From positions 1-5,989 of the forward strand of contig JBEKCP010000396.1 in the NCBI GenBank assembly GCA_050014815.1: a stretch of 5,989 nucleotides of DNA, read 5' to 3'. Below, piece after piece: positions 1-5,989 of the stretch. The first letter of the stretch is position 1. Each line of letters begins with the position of its first letter. Position numbers and translations under genes: made by a program. The notes under the pieces were generated by a model, which was given only the letters and a program-made list of their open reading frames with translations, ran no database searches and had not been told where the DNA came from. This DNA is from JBEKCP01 sp050014815. GTDB taxonomy: Bacteria; Planctomycetota; Planctomycetia; Pirellulales; Thermoguttaceae.

Positions 1-180
1 GTGAGGATGTTGCGTGCTGGGCGGCAGCGAGGAGTTTTGCGGCGTCTTGCCTTTCAGTTGCCGTTCCAATTCCTCAATCCGCGCCCGCAACTCGACAATT
101 TCCGCCAACAGCGCCCGAATGATCGCCTGGGCTTCTGGCGGCTGCCGCGCGATGATTGCTTCCGTGATTACCAGTCCCAT
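1..180 (-). CDS. IS66-family transposase, N-terminal 60 residues (partial)
   Basis: This reading frame runs from ATG at 180 off the left edge of the window, giving 60 residues. It starts MGLVITEAII, continues with a leucine/glutamate-rich helix (about residues 15-43, a coiled-coil or zipper-like stretch with ALLAEIVELRARIEELERQL), and then has KTPQNSSLPPSTQHPH at 45-60. The segment TPxNSSxPPS after a leucine-zipper helix is the hallmark N-terminus of IS66 transposases (TnpC type), where it precedes a zinc-binding region and the DDE catalytic domain. Those later domains lie outside the window. A GTG two codons upstream (position 186) is an alternative start. The protein would cut and join the ends of its own element; the terminal repeat at 247-260 lies just upstream. 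Whether the gene is intact is unknown. Confidence 0.88.
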   Translation of the reverse strand, partial: MGLVITEAIIARQPPEAQAIIRALLAEIVELRARIEELERQLKGKTPQNSSLPPSTQHPH

Positions 181-246
181 GCCCACTGTTGTTGCACGAA
201 ACCGGCCTTCGAGTCCAGATCAATTTACCGAAAAAATGCCCCCGGG

Positions 247-260
247 CCGTGAACGGTTAC
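247..260 (-). repeat. Candidate IS66 terminal inverted repeat
   Basis: On the minus strand this reads GTAACCGTTCACGG, pointing into the transposase gene. The 12-base core GTGAACGGTTAC (plus strand, 249-260) recurs exactly at 5855-5866, and an inverted copy with one terminal mismatch lies at 5709-5720. The similarity to the 5866 end extends inwards over roughly 35 bases with small gaps, through a G-rich block and a CATTTTT..CGG block. Confidence 0.65.
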
Positions 261-261
261 C

Positions 262-354
262 CTTTGCGTGAAATACTCTCCATCGTGAACCGATATCCTT
301 GCAAACGGCCTTTCGTGAAGGCAACGCGGTGATGGGGAAGGATTTCACGCAAAG
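262..354. repeat. 13-bp inverted repeat flanking 67 bases, downstream of typA
   Basis: CTTTGCGTGAAAT at 262-274 is the exact reverse complement of ATTTCACGCAAAG at 342-354. Between the arms are shorter nested pairings: ATCCTT (295-300) with AAGGAT (338-343), and GCCTT (308-312) with AAGGC (318-322). A further pair, GTGAACC (285-291) and GGTTCAC (361-367), straddles one arm. The typA transcript would carry this structure just after its stop codon, so it may protect the 3' end or help termination. No T-tract follows, so it is not a standard intrinsic terminator. The IS66 end abuts its outer arm. Confidence 0.5.
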
Positions 355-364
355 ACGCCAAGGT

Positions 365-2200
<1,836 letters not shown>

Positions 2201-2286
2201 CACGTCGCTCTCAAGTTCGTTAACATCATGTCGAGGGCCACAGTCGGCCGTTCGCAGGTTTCGCGGCGTACTGCAGCCGCGGCGTC

Positions 2287-2886
2287 TCAGGGCGCCAGCA
2301 CTGTGGCATTCAGCAGTTCGCTGCAAATGCCGAACAAATCCTTTGGATCGTATTCAGAACGACCGAGCCCGGGCTCCCAGTAGCGGCCGTGAGCCAACCA
2401 ATGCCGGAGCTTGAGGGCGCCTTTGAACTCGGACACTATGTGCCTAATGTCAGGATGAGCACTGTGCTCGCGCCAGGGATCGAGGATGTCTTCATCGAGC
2501 CGGATTCCGTGAATTCCCCGCCCGCTGAACGGGTCCCACCATCGCCCCCCAGTAATAAGAAGGAATCGATGCGACACTTTGTCGCTCTTCTTGTTCCAGA
2601 CCCGTTCGATGAAATCAACGCGGAAGGCTGCCTCGGTGCTGGCGAGCATCCCCAGCATGGTCACTTGATCCAGTTCGGCGATCTGGTATGCGAAATCCGC
2701 CTTTAATTCTTCGCGTGTTTTGCCCGCGTACCGGGACGTCGCCAAGCTCACGCTACCCGCAGGCGGATCCAGCACGCGGCCCTTCTCTTCGTTGATCAGG
2801 GTGCGTTGGAATTCGTACCAGGCCCATACTTCCTGCAAGCTCTGCCGCTCGCCGGAAAGGTTGTCCAACGGCGAGGGCCGCTTCAT
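2287..2886 (-). CDS. HEPN-like protein, putative ribonuclease/toxin
   Basis: The protein has 199 residues, with no signal peptide or membrane segment. It appears mostly helical. The N-terminal part has long amphipathic stretches (about 11-34 and 57-78), followed by LASTEAAFRVDFIERVW (81-97) and then a glycine/tryptophan-rich linker near 113-129. Near the C-terminus is FKGALKLRHWLAHGRYW (154-170). Here R161 and H166 form an R-X4-H motif in a helix, followed by G and aromatics. This is the signature of HEPN-fold proteins (family knowledge: R-X4-6-H forms the RNase active site in many toxins, abortive-infection and CRISPR-associated proteins). The combination of an earlier helix with a conserved acidic/phenylalanine pattern and a late R-X4-H helix supports a HEPN call, but I cannot name a Pfam family. 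Its start overlaps the stop of the upstream gene by ATGA, so translation is probably coupled. A non-catalytic HEPN role is possible. Confidence 0.6.
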   Translation of the reverse strand: MKRPSPLDNLSGERQSLQEVWAWYEFQRTLINEEKGRVLDPPAGSVSLATSRYAGKTREELKADFAYQIAELDQVTMLGMLASTEAAFRVDFIERVWNKKSDKVSHRFLLITGGRWWDPFSGRGIHGIRLDEDILDPWREHSAHPDIRHIVSEFKGALKLRHWLAHGRYWEPGLGRSEYDPKDLFGICSELLNATVLAP

Positions 2887-3335
2887 GGTCGCATGATGCC
2901 CTTAAGCACCTCCGCCAGCGAGTCAGCCGCCAGCGGCACGAGGCGCAGGGTCGGCGCCCGCGAAATCACGATACTCCAGCGGTTCTCCCCTTGCCAGAGG
3001 ATCGTGGCGTCTCCGCGGTCGCCCTCAACGTCGATCCTTCCCTGGGCGCCGACGATGTTCACGCCCTTGGGGGAAAAAACGACCTCTTCGTCCCCGACGC
3101 GGAGAACAAGTTCCGGGATGTGGTACTCACCGACGCACCTCTCCGTCACCACCATGTCCGTGCGGGTGATCTCCACGTCGGCCTTCGCGGCGCTCAGATA
3201 GTCGCCTTCGATCGTGCCGTACAGGGCGTTGACGGCTGCAATCCAGGCGTCTCGCTTGGCGGCCCAGTCGATGTCCGCAGGCTTTGCCTTCTGCTTCTTC
3301 TCTTGGAAGAACCTTTGCAACTGATCCTGAGCCAT
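2883..3335 (-). CDS. Conserved-looking protein of unknown function, partner of the HEPN-like gene
   Basis: This is a 150-residue protein that I do not recognise as a named family. ATG 3335 is preferred because GAGGTG sits four bases upstream; the frame extends to an ATG at 3377, but that start lacks this site. The N-terminus is charged and helical (MAQDQLQRFFQEKKQK, then WAAKRDAWIAAVNALYGTI at 24-42). The rest alternates short hydrophobic strands with turns: ELVLRV, EEVVFSPKGVNIVGAQGRIDV and TILWQ, then WSIVIS and LRLVPL. This suggests a mostly beta C-terminal domain. A GR(I/V)D-type turn at 99-102 looks like a conserved motif. There is no signal peptide, membrane span, DNA-binding helix-turn-helix or nucleotidyltransferase GS-X10-DXD motif, so it is not the MNT partner of known MNT-HEPN pairs. 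It overlaps the HEPN-like gene by four bases and is probably its co-translated partner, possibly an antitoxin or immunity factor (inference). Confidence 0.75.
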   Translation of the reverse strand: MAQDQLQRFFQEKKQKAKPADIDWAAKRDAWIAAVNALYGTIEGDYLSAAKADVEITRTDMVVTERCVGEYHIPELVLRVGDEEVVFSPKGVNIVGAQGRIDVEGDRGDATILWQGENRWSIVISRAPTLRLVPLAADSLAEVLKGIMRP

Positions 3336-3392
3336 TGAGCACCTCGCAAGCCAAACCGATTGGGGGAATACCGCCATTCACCATCGTTTCTA

Positions 3393-3421
3393 ATTCTACA
3401 GCCTCCGGGGCAGTGAAACAA
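3393..3421 (-). promoter_or_regulatory. Candidate promoter for the unknown/HEPN-like gene pair
   Basis: On the minus strand, TTGTTT (3421-3416) and TAGAAT (3398-3393) are separated by exactly 17 bases. The -10 matches the sigma-70 consensus at five of six positions, while the -35 matches only three. The expected start near 3386 gives a leader of about 50 bases to ATG 3335. Finding a promoter in the only gap upstream of this pair suggests it is transcribed independently of the sigma operon. This is a consensus match only. Confidence 0.35.
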
Positions 3422-3472
3422 GACACGGACCGCAACCCATGCGCGGGAATTGCCCGTGCCGCCGCAATCTTT

Positions 3473-3492
3473 CCCGATTTCTCGCCATCGGG
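3473..3492 (-). terminator. Weak hairpin just after the anti-sigma gene
   Basis: CCCGAT (3473-3478) pairs with ATCGGG (3487-3492) around an eight-base loop, five bases beyond the anti-sigma stop codon. No T-run follows on the minus strand, so it is at best a weak or Rho-assisted end, or an RNA-stability hairpin. Confidence 0.25.
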
Positions 3493-3497
3493 TGAAC

Positions 3498-4565
3498 TCA
3501 CCGGTAGTTCACGTAAATGATCGGCGGCGTGCCGCTGCCGGCGATGACCGAATCGTCGGGCTGGATGCCGGGGGCCACCATGTGGTCGTCGTTGGCGAAA
3601 ATGTCGTCGGTCGTGCCCGGCGACCGCGAGCCCGTGACAAATCCGACGTGCCCGTCCTCGAAGAGCACGTTCTGGCCGCGGCCGGCGTGATTGAGGCTCT
3701 GGCGGTCGGCCAGCGCATCGCTGGGGGCATCGGCCATGACGGCGAAATACGTGCGGCCGAGGTTCCTGGTGGGCACCAGCCGCCCGTGTTCCAAGTGCCC
3801 GATGCAGTACCCGTAGCTGCCGCCCATCTGGCGCCGCAGCCGTGCCGCTTCCTGATCGGAAAGCGATTGGAACTGCTCGACGGTCGGGATTTGGAGGTCC
3901 CGCCCAAGAGCCTCGGGCGATTCGGGGCAAACCACCCGGCGCGAATCGGTCAGATATCCGCCGGAGACGAGCACCGGGGCATAAACGCCCGCCGCCGCCA
4001 GCCGCCCTTCCGCGGGCACCGCCGGGAAGGTATCGTCATGGTTGCGGCTGTAGGAGGTCAAGGCCAGGCCCAACTCTCGCAGGTTGTCCGTGCAAGCGGC
4101 CAGCCGGGCCTGGAACCGGCTGCCGAGAATGGCCGGCCAGATTACCGCGGAGACCAGCAGTACGATGGCGGCGAGCACCGCGGCGTCGATCCAGCGGAGG
4201 CGGCTCACCCAGGCCGGGGACGTCCCGCACGGACTAAGCCGCCGCCTCGCAGGCGACGCCGCCAAGGGTCGCCCGAGAGCGCCAGGCGCACGACTGGAAA
4301 TCGGACGGCCTGCTACCCGGACCCGACTGCTTGGAATGTGGGCGAAGACATAGTCGCAGGTCCGCCGTGCCAGTCCCTCCGGGGGCCGGTATTCCTCGGC
4401 CGCTTCCTCGACGGTCCGCAACCGGGCCAACCGCCGGCGGACTTCAACCAGATCCCGCTGGTATACGGGATCAACCTCCAGGCGCGCCCCGACCTCCTCC
4501 ATTTCGGAGTCGTCCAACGCACCCAGCAGGTAGCCCAATACGAGCTCTCGTTCCCGCTGGCTCAT
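3498..4565 (-). CDS. Membrane-anchored anti-sigma-like protein with pseudopilin-like (DUF1559-type) C-terminal domain
   Basis: This protein has 355 residues in three parts. Residues 1-75 resemble zinc-free anti-sigma domains: GYLLGALDDSEMEEVGARLE, then VDPVYQRDL, with no HxxxCxxC zinc motif. An Arg/Pro-rich linker leads to one membrane segment at about 127-147 (IDAAVLAAIVLLVSAVIWPA). The part beyond the membrane resembles type II pseudopilin/DUF1559 proteins. It has ARLAACTDNLRELGLALTSY at 153-172 and NHAGRGQNVLFEDGHVGF at 292-309. The latter resembles the planctomycete H-X9-DG signature but has ten residues between H293 and D304-G305. A conserved-looking tail has DDIFANDD at 320-327. Cysteines at 158, 213 and 254 lie on the outer side. 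It overlaps the sigma gene by ATGA, so the likely job is to sequester that sigma factor at the membrane and release it on an envelope signal. The release mechanism is not evident. Confidence 0.85.
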   Translation of the reverse strand: MSQRERELVLGYLLGALDDSEMEEVGARLEVDPVYQRDLVEVRRRLARLRTVEEAAEEYRPPEGLARRTCDYVFAHIPSSRVRVAGRPISSRAPGALGRPLAASPARRRLSPCGTSPAWVSRLRWIDAAVLAAIVLLVSAVIWPAILGSRFQARLAACTDNLRELGLALTSYSRNHDDTFPAVPAEGRLAAAGVYAPVLVSGGYLTDSRRVVCPESPEALGRDLQIPTVEQFQSLSDQEAARLRRQMGGSYGYCIGHLEHGRLVPTRNLGRTYFAVMADAPSDALADRQSLNHAGRGQNVLFEDGHVGFVTGSRSPGTTDDIFANDDHMVAPGIQPDDSVIAGSGTPPIIYVNYR

Positions 4566-5209
4566 AGGTGCAAATCGTGGGGGGTGAGGGCTTCGCTCAG
4601 CTTCTGGAGTGCCGTGTGCAAGCGGCTCTTGACGGTCCCAACGGGGATGGACAACACGTCGGCGGCCTCGCGGTATTTCAAACCTTGAAAGTAAACCAAC
4701 ATCACGACCTGCCTCGTCTGCTCCGGAAGTTTTTCTACGGCGCGGCGGATATCGTTTCGCTGCTCGGAAGACTCGGTTTCCTCGGCGGGCCCCCGCGTGG
4801 GGCTGTCAAAGAACTCCACGAAGGTCCCCGCCTCGCTCTCCTCGTCGCCTCCCATCCGCCGGTCCAGGCTCGCCATTCGGTGCCGGCCGTTCCGCCGCTG
4901 GAGGTCGATGGCCTGGTTCGTCGCCACGGCGTAAAGCCAGGGCCGCAACTTCCGGTCGGGTTCGAACTGGCCGCACTTCAGGTGGACCTGGAGGAATGTC
5001 TGCTGGAAGACGTCTTGGGCAAGCTCGGCATCGCCGAGGTAGTTGCGAAGATATCCGTAAAGCTCCTTTTCGTAGCGGCGGACCAACTCCTCGAAGGCCG
5101 CGCGGTCGCTGCGATCGCGGTACGCCAACAGGAGTCGCTCGTCGGACCACGCCGTCCGCGGGTGGGGACCCGCGGCGCGCAGCTTCTTGTGGTCTAATGT
5201 GCCGCTCAT
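4562..5209 (-). CDS. ECF-type RNA polymerase sigma factor (sigma-70 family)
   Basis: This protein has 215 residues, typical ECF size, with only regions 2 and 4. Region 2 covers about residues 37-106: AAFEELVRRYEKELYGYL, then the AELAQDVFQQTFLQVH helix, and RPWLYAVATNQAIDLQRR at 89-106, the -10 recognition and core-binding part. An acidic linker (about 120-150) joins it to region 4 (155-206), with the helix-turn-helix YREAADVLSIPVGTVKSRLH at 179-198, which should contact the -35 element. No extra C-terminal domain is present. The start at 5209 is the first plausible ATG. It has no clear Shine-Dalgarno sequence, so initiation may be weak or SD-independent. The last codons overlap the start of the anti-sigma-like gene (ATGA), the usual arrangement for co-produced partners. 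Its target promoters cannot be deduced from this window. Confidence 0.95.
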   Translation of the reverse strand: MSGTLDHKKLRAAGPHPRTAWSDERLLLAYRDRSDRAAFEELVRRYEKELYGYLRNYLGDAELAQDVFQQTFLQVHLKCGQFEPDRKLRPWLYAVATNQAIDLQRRNGRHRMASLDRRMGGDEESEAGTFVEFFDSPTRGPAEETESSEQRNDIRRAVEKLPEQTRQVVMLVYFQGLKYREAADVLSIPVGTVKSRLHTALQKLSEALTPHDLHL

Positions 5210-5708
5210 TTGTGATACGCACCCGTCGCCGAGAGGGTTCGGGCCGAGGTGGAAAAGGAGGCGACTCGCACGCCCCGACTCGGCAAAGCGGCCCCTCAGT
5301 CACCGTATTATATCAGGTTTGCCCGCAGTGTGGTAAACAAGTCTTTCTCTTTCACGCCGGACATCCCGAGCACCCTCCCTCATCCAACTCTTATTTGAGC
5401 AGAAAATATGCCCATTGTGAACCATTTGTGAACCGGCAGCGGGCAAGTAACTGCGCCCCTGCTTCGCAGCAGCAGTGCAATGTCGTAACCCCTTGCCCTT
5501 TCACTGCTTGCAAGCTGGGCACCATTTTGTGGTCAGGGCACACCTGCGTGATGGCTGTGGCGCGGCGGCTGACAGCTTCCCAAAGCCGAGCCCGTCCGAA
5601 GCGCCGCCCGGGATGCCAAGCTGTGTCAGAATCGCACCGGTACACGGATCAAAATGGCTCAGACTGCCAAAATGGCTGGCTATAGGTCCCACGGGACCCA
5701 TACTACCC
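5210..5708. other. Intergenic region upstream of the sigma operon
   Basis: I find no convincing gene in these 499 bases. The open frames are short, overlap on both strands and lack recognisable motifs. The identifiable pieces are a candidate promoter (5307-5336), a 9-base direct repeat TTGTGAACC at 5415-5423 and 5426-5434, and a small palindrome GGTCCC-AC-GGGACC (5685-5698) at the edge of the repeat cluster. The 5435-5680 stretch looks like decayed non-coding DNA, with AAAATGGCT occurring twice within 30 bases. Confidence 0.6.
5307..5336 (-). promoter_or_regulatory. Candidate extended -10 promoter of the sigma/anti-sigma operon
   Basis: On the minus strand, TGATATAAT (5315-5307) is a perfect sigma-70 -10 box with the extended TGn motif. 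TTACCA (5336-5331) lies 18 bases upstream and matches the -35 consensus at four of six positions. It stands out in an otherwise GC-rich stretch. The predicted start near 5300 gives a leader of about 90 bases before ATG 5209. It looks like a housekeeping promoter; a separate autoregulated ECF promoter is not obvious. Confidence 0.5.
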
Positions 5709-5757
5709 ATAACCGTTCACGGGGGACTGTCCGGATTTTCGCGAAGCGAAAATGGGA

Positions 5758-5808
5758 CCGGGTACCCTCTGGGTGCCTTCGGCCCAAGGGCACCCAGAGG
5801 GTACCCGG
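5758..5808. repeat. 20-bp perfect inverted repeat (hairpin) inside the MITE-like element
   Basis: Arms at 5758-5777 and 5789-5808 are exact reverse complements, separated by 11 bases. Each arm contains GGGTACCC, itself a palindrome, so the stem includes two nested 8-base palindromes. Each strand could form a very stable stem-loop. It could act as a transcription block in either direction, but no T-run follows. Confidence 0.9.
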
Positions 5809-5810
5809 CA

Positions 5811-5838
5811 CATTTTTCGGCCTCAAGGCCGAAAAATG
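5811..5838. repeat. 12-bp perfect hairpin with TCAA loop
   Basis: CATTTTTCGGCC (5811-5822) pairs perfectly with GGCCGAAAAATG (5827-5838). The related block CCGAAAAAATG occurs unpaired at 229-239, next to the IS66 end. Confidence 0.9.
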
Positions 5839-5881
5839 AGCCAGTCCCCGGCCTGTGAACGGTTACGACCAATCTAATTCG

Positions 5882-5896
5882 TTTCCGTTGCGGAAA
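5882..5896. repeat. Small hairpin TTTCCG-TTG-CGGAAA
   Basis: A 6-bp perfect stem with a 3-base loop, seven bases outside the large palindrome at 5903-5967. It may belong to the same repeat unit (REP/BIME-like pairs of hairpins), but that is an inference. Confidence 0.55.
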
Positions 5897-5902
5897 GCCT
5901 TG

Positions 5903-5967
5903 TGTCGCCTTTCGCTCCGCGAAAGTGGCGTGGAGCGACCGCTACTTTCGCGGAGCGAAAGGCGACA
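5903..5967. repeat. Large REP-like palindrome, 24-bp perfect arms
   Basis: Bases 5903-5926 are the exact reverse complement of 5944-5967. The arms include CTTTCGCTCCGCGAAAG and its complement, so each arm is also partly self-complementary (CTTTCGC..GCGAAAG). The stem can extend four more pairs (5927-5930 with 5940-5943, one G-U), leaving a nine-base loop. From memory, CGGAGCGAAAGGCGAC-type palindromes are abundant between genes in planctomycete genomes. It resembles REP/MITE elements moved by Y1-type (RAYT) or DDE transposases, but no such transposase gene is visible here. Confidence 0.8.
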
Positions 5968-5989
5968 ATCCAGCCAGCCTACTCTTTCC

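Larger units (their letters stand above)
1..260 (-). mobile_element. IS66-family insertion sequence, 5' end only (cut by window edge)
   Basis: The segment contains the N-terminus of an IS66-type transposase reading off the left edge, 66 bases of leader, and a candidate terminal inverted repeat. Read on the minus strand from 260, the end begins GTAACCGTTCACGG. IS66-family ends characteristically begin with GTAA, and the family makes 8-bp target duplications (family knowledge). The boundary at 260 is therefore inferred. If it is right, the target duplication on this side is CCTTTGCG (261-268). The rest of the element and its other end lie outside the window, so intactness cannot be judged. The insertion lies about 105 bases beyond the typA stop codon and does not interrupt that gene. 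Confidence 0.72.
5709..5866. mobile_element. MITE-like element with IS66-type ends and three nested hairpins
   Basis: The outer arms TAACCGTTCAC (5710-5720) and GTGAACGGTTA (5855-5865) are exact reverse complements. Just inside, GGGGACTG (5722-5729) pairs with CAGTCCCC (5842-5849). The interior holds three perfect hairpins: ATTTTCGC/GCGAAAAT (5735-5753, loop GAA), a 20-bp stem at 5758-5777 with 5789-5808, and a 12-bp stem at 5811-5822 with 5827-5838 (loop TCAA). There is no coding capacity. The right end matches the IS66 end at 226-260, so it may be a non-autonomous relative or a composite of solo ends. The 8-base flanks (5701-5708 and 5867-5874) are not duplicates, so recent transposition is not supported. 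Confidence 0.65.

Noticed and set aside
2262..2281. Hairpin CGCGGC/GCCGCG between the HEPN-like gene and typA as a terminator
   Set aside because: The stem is only six pairs and no T-run follows on the minus strand, so it is not distinguishable from chance in GC-rich DNA.
2201..2326. 42-residue N-terminal extension of TypA up to ATG 2326
   Set aside because: TypA proteins begin a few residues before the RNIAIIAHVDHGKTT motif. The extension overlaps the HEPN-like gene's coding end and has no TypA character.
2883..3335. Unknown 150-residue protein as an MNT-type antitoxin
   Set aside because: No GS-X10-DXD nucleotidyltransferase motif is present and the size and predicted strand pattern do not fit.
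3450..4688. 412-codon plus-strand frame opposite the anti-sigma-like gene
   Set aside because: It covers the coupled minus-strand genes, which have recognisable domains. The predicted protein is low-complexity and has no motifs.
5501..5710. 69-codon minus-strand frame starting at the edge of the MITE-like element
   Set aside because: It has no ribosome binding site, no recognisable motif, and a competing frame of similar length (5391-5645). It is probably chance.
5709..5989. Repeat cluster as a possible CRISPR array
   Set aside because: The repeats are inverted hairpins of different sequence and size, not identical direct repeats with regular spacers, and no cas gene is present.

Overview
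The window is GC-rich, and every convincing gene lies on the minus strand. The best guess at origin is a planctomycete, probably of the Pirellulales type. This is an inference from three things: an ECF sigma factor paired with an anti-sigma-like protein that ends in a planctomycete-style H-X(n)-DG pseudopilin-like domain, an IS66-type transposase, and large palindromic intergenic repeats containing CGGAGCGAAAGGCGAC. No 16S or other phylogenetic marker was available to test this.

Layout in the direction of transcription, from right to left. Positions 5700-5989 are a repeat cluster: a 158-bp MITE-like element with nested perfect hairpins, followed outward by a separate palindrome with 24-bp arms. 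Positions 5210-5708 hold no convincing gene but do contain a candidate extended -10 promoter. A two-gene operon follows: an ECF sigma factor (5209-4562) overlapping by ATGA with a membrane-anchored anti-sigma-like protein (4565-3498). After 162 bases with a candidate promoter comes a second ATGA-coupled pair: a 150-residue protein of unknown function (3335-2883) and a 199-residue protein with an R-X4-H motif resembling HEPN ribonucleases (2886-2287). The housekeeping ribosome-associated GTPase gene typA/bipA (2200-365) comes next. A 93-bp inverted-repeat segment lies downstream of it, and the window ends inside an IS66-family insertion sequence, of which only the transposase N-terminus and one terminal repeat are present (1-260).

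Functionally, the sigma/anti-sigma pair should form a self-contained envelope- or stress-signalling unit, in which the membrane protein holds the sigma factor until a signal arrives. TypA works on the ribosome under stress and has no evident link to its neighbours. The unknown-plus-HEPN-like pair looks like an inserted two-gene cassette and is the best candidate for an undescribed system, possibly toxin-antitoxin-like or abortive-infection-like. The IS66 end and the MITE-like element share terminal sequence, so the second may be a non-autonomous derivative of the first family.
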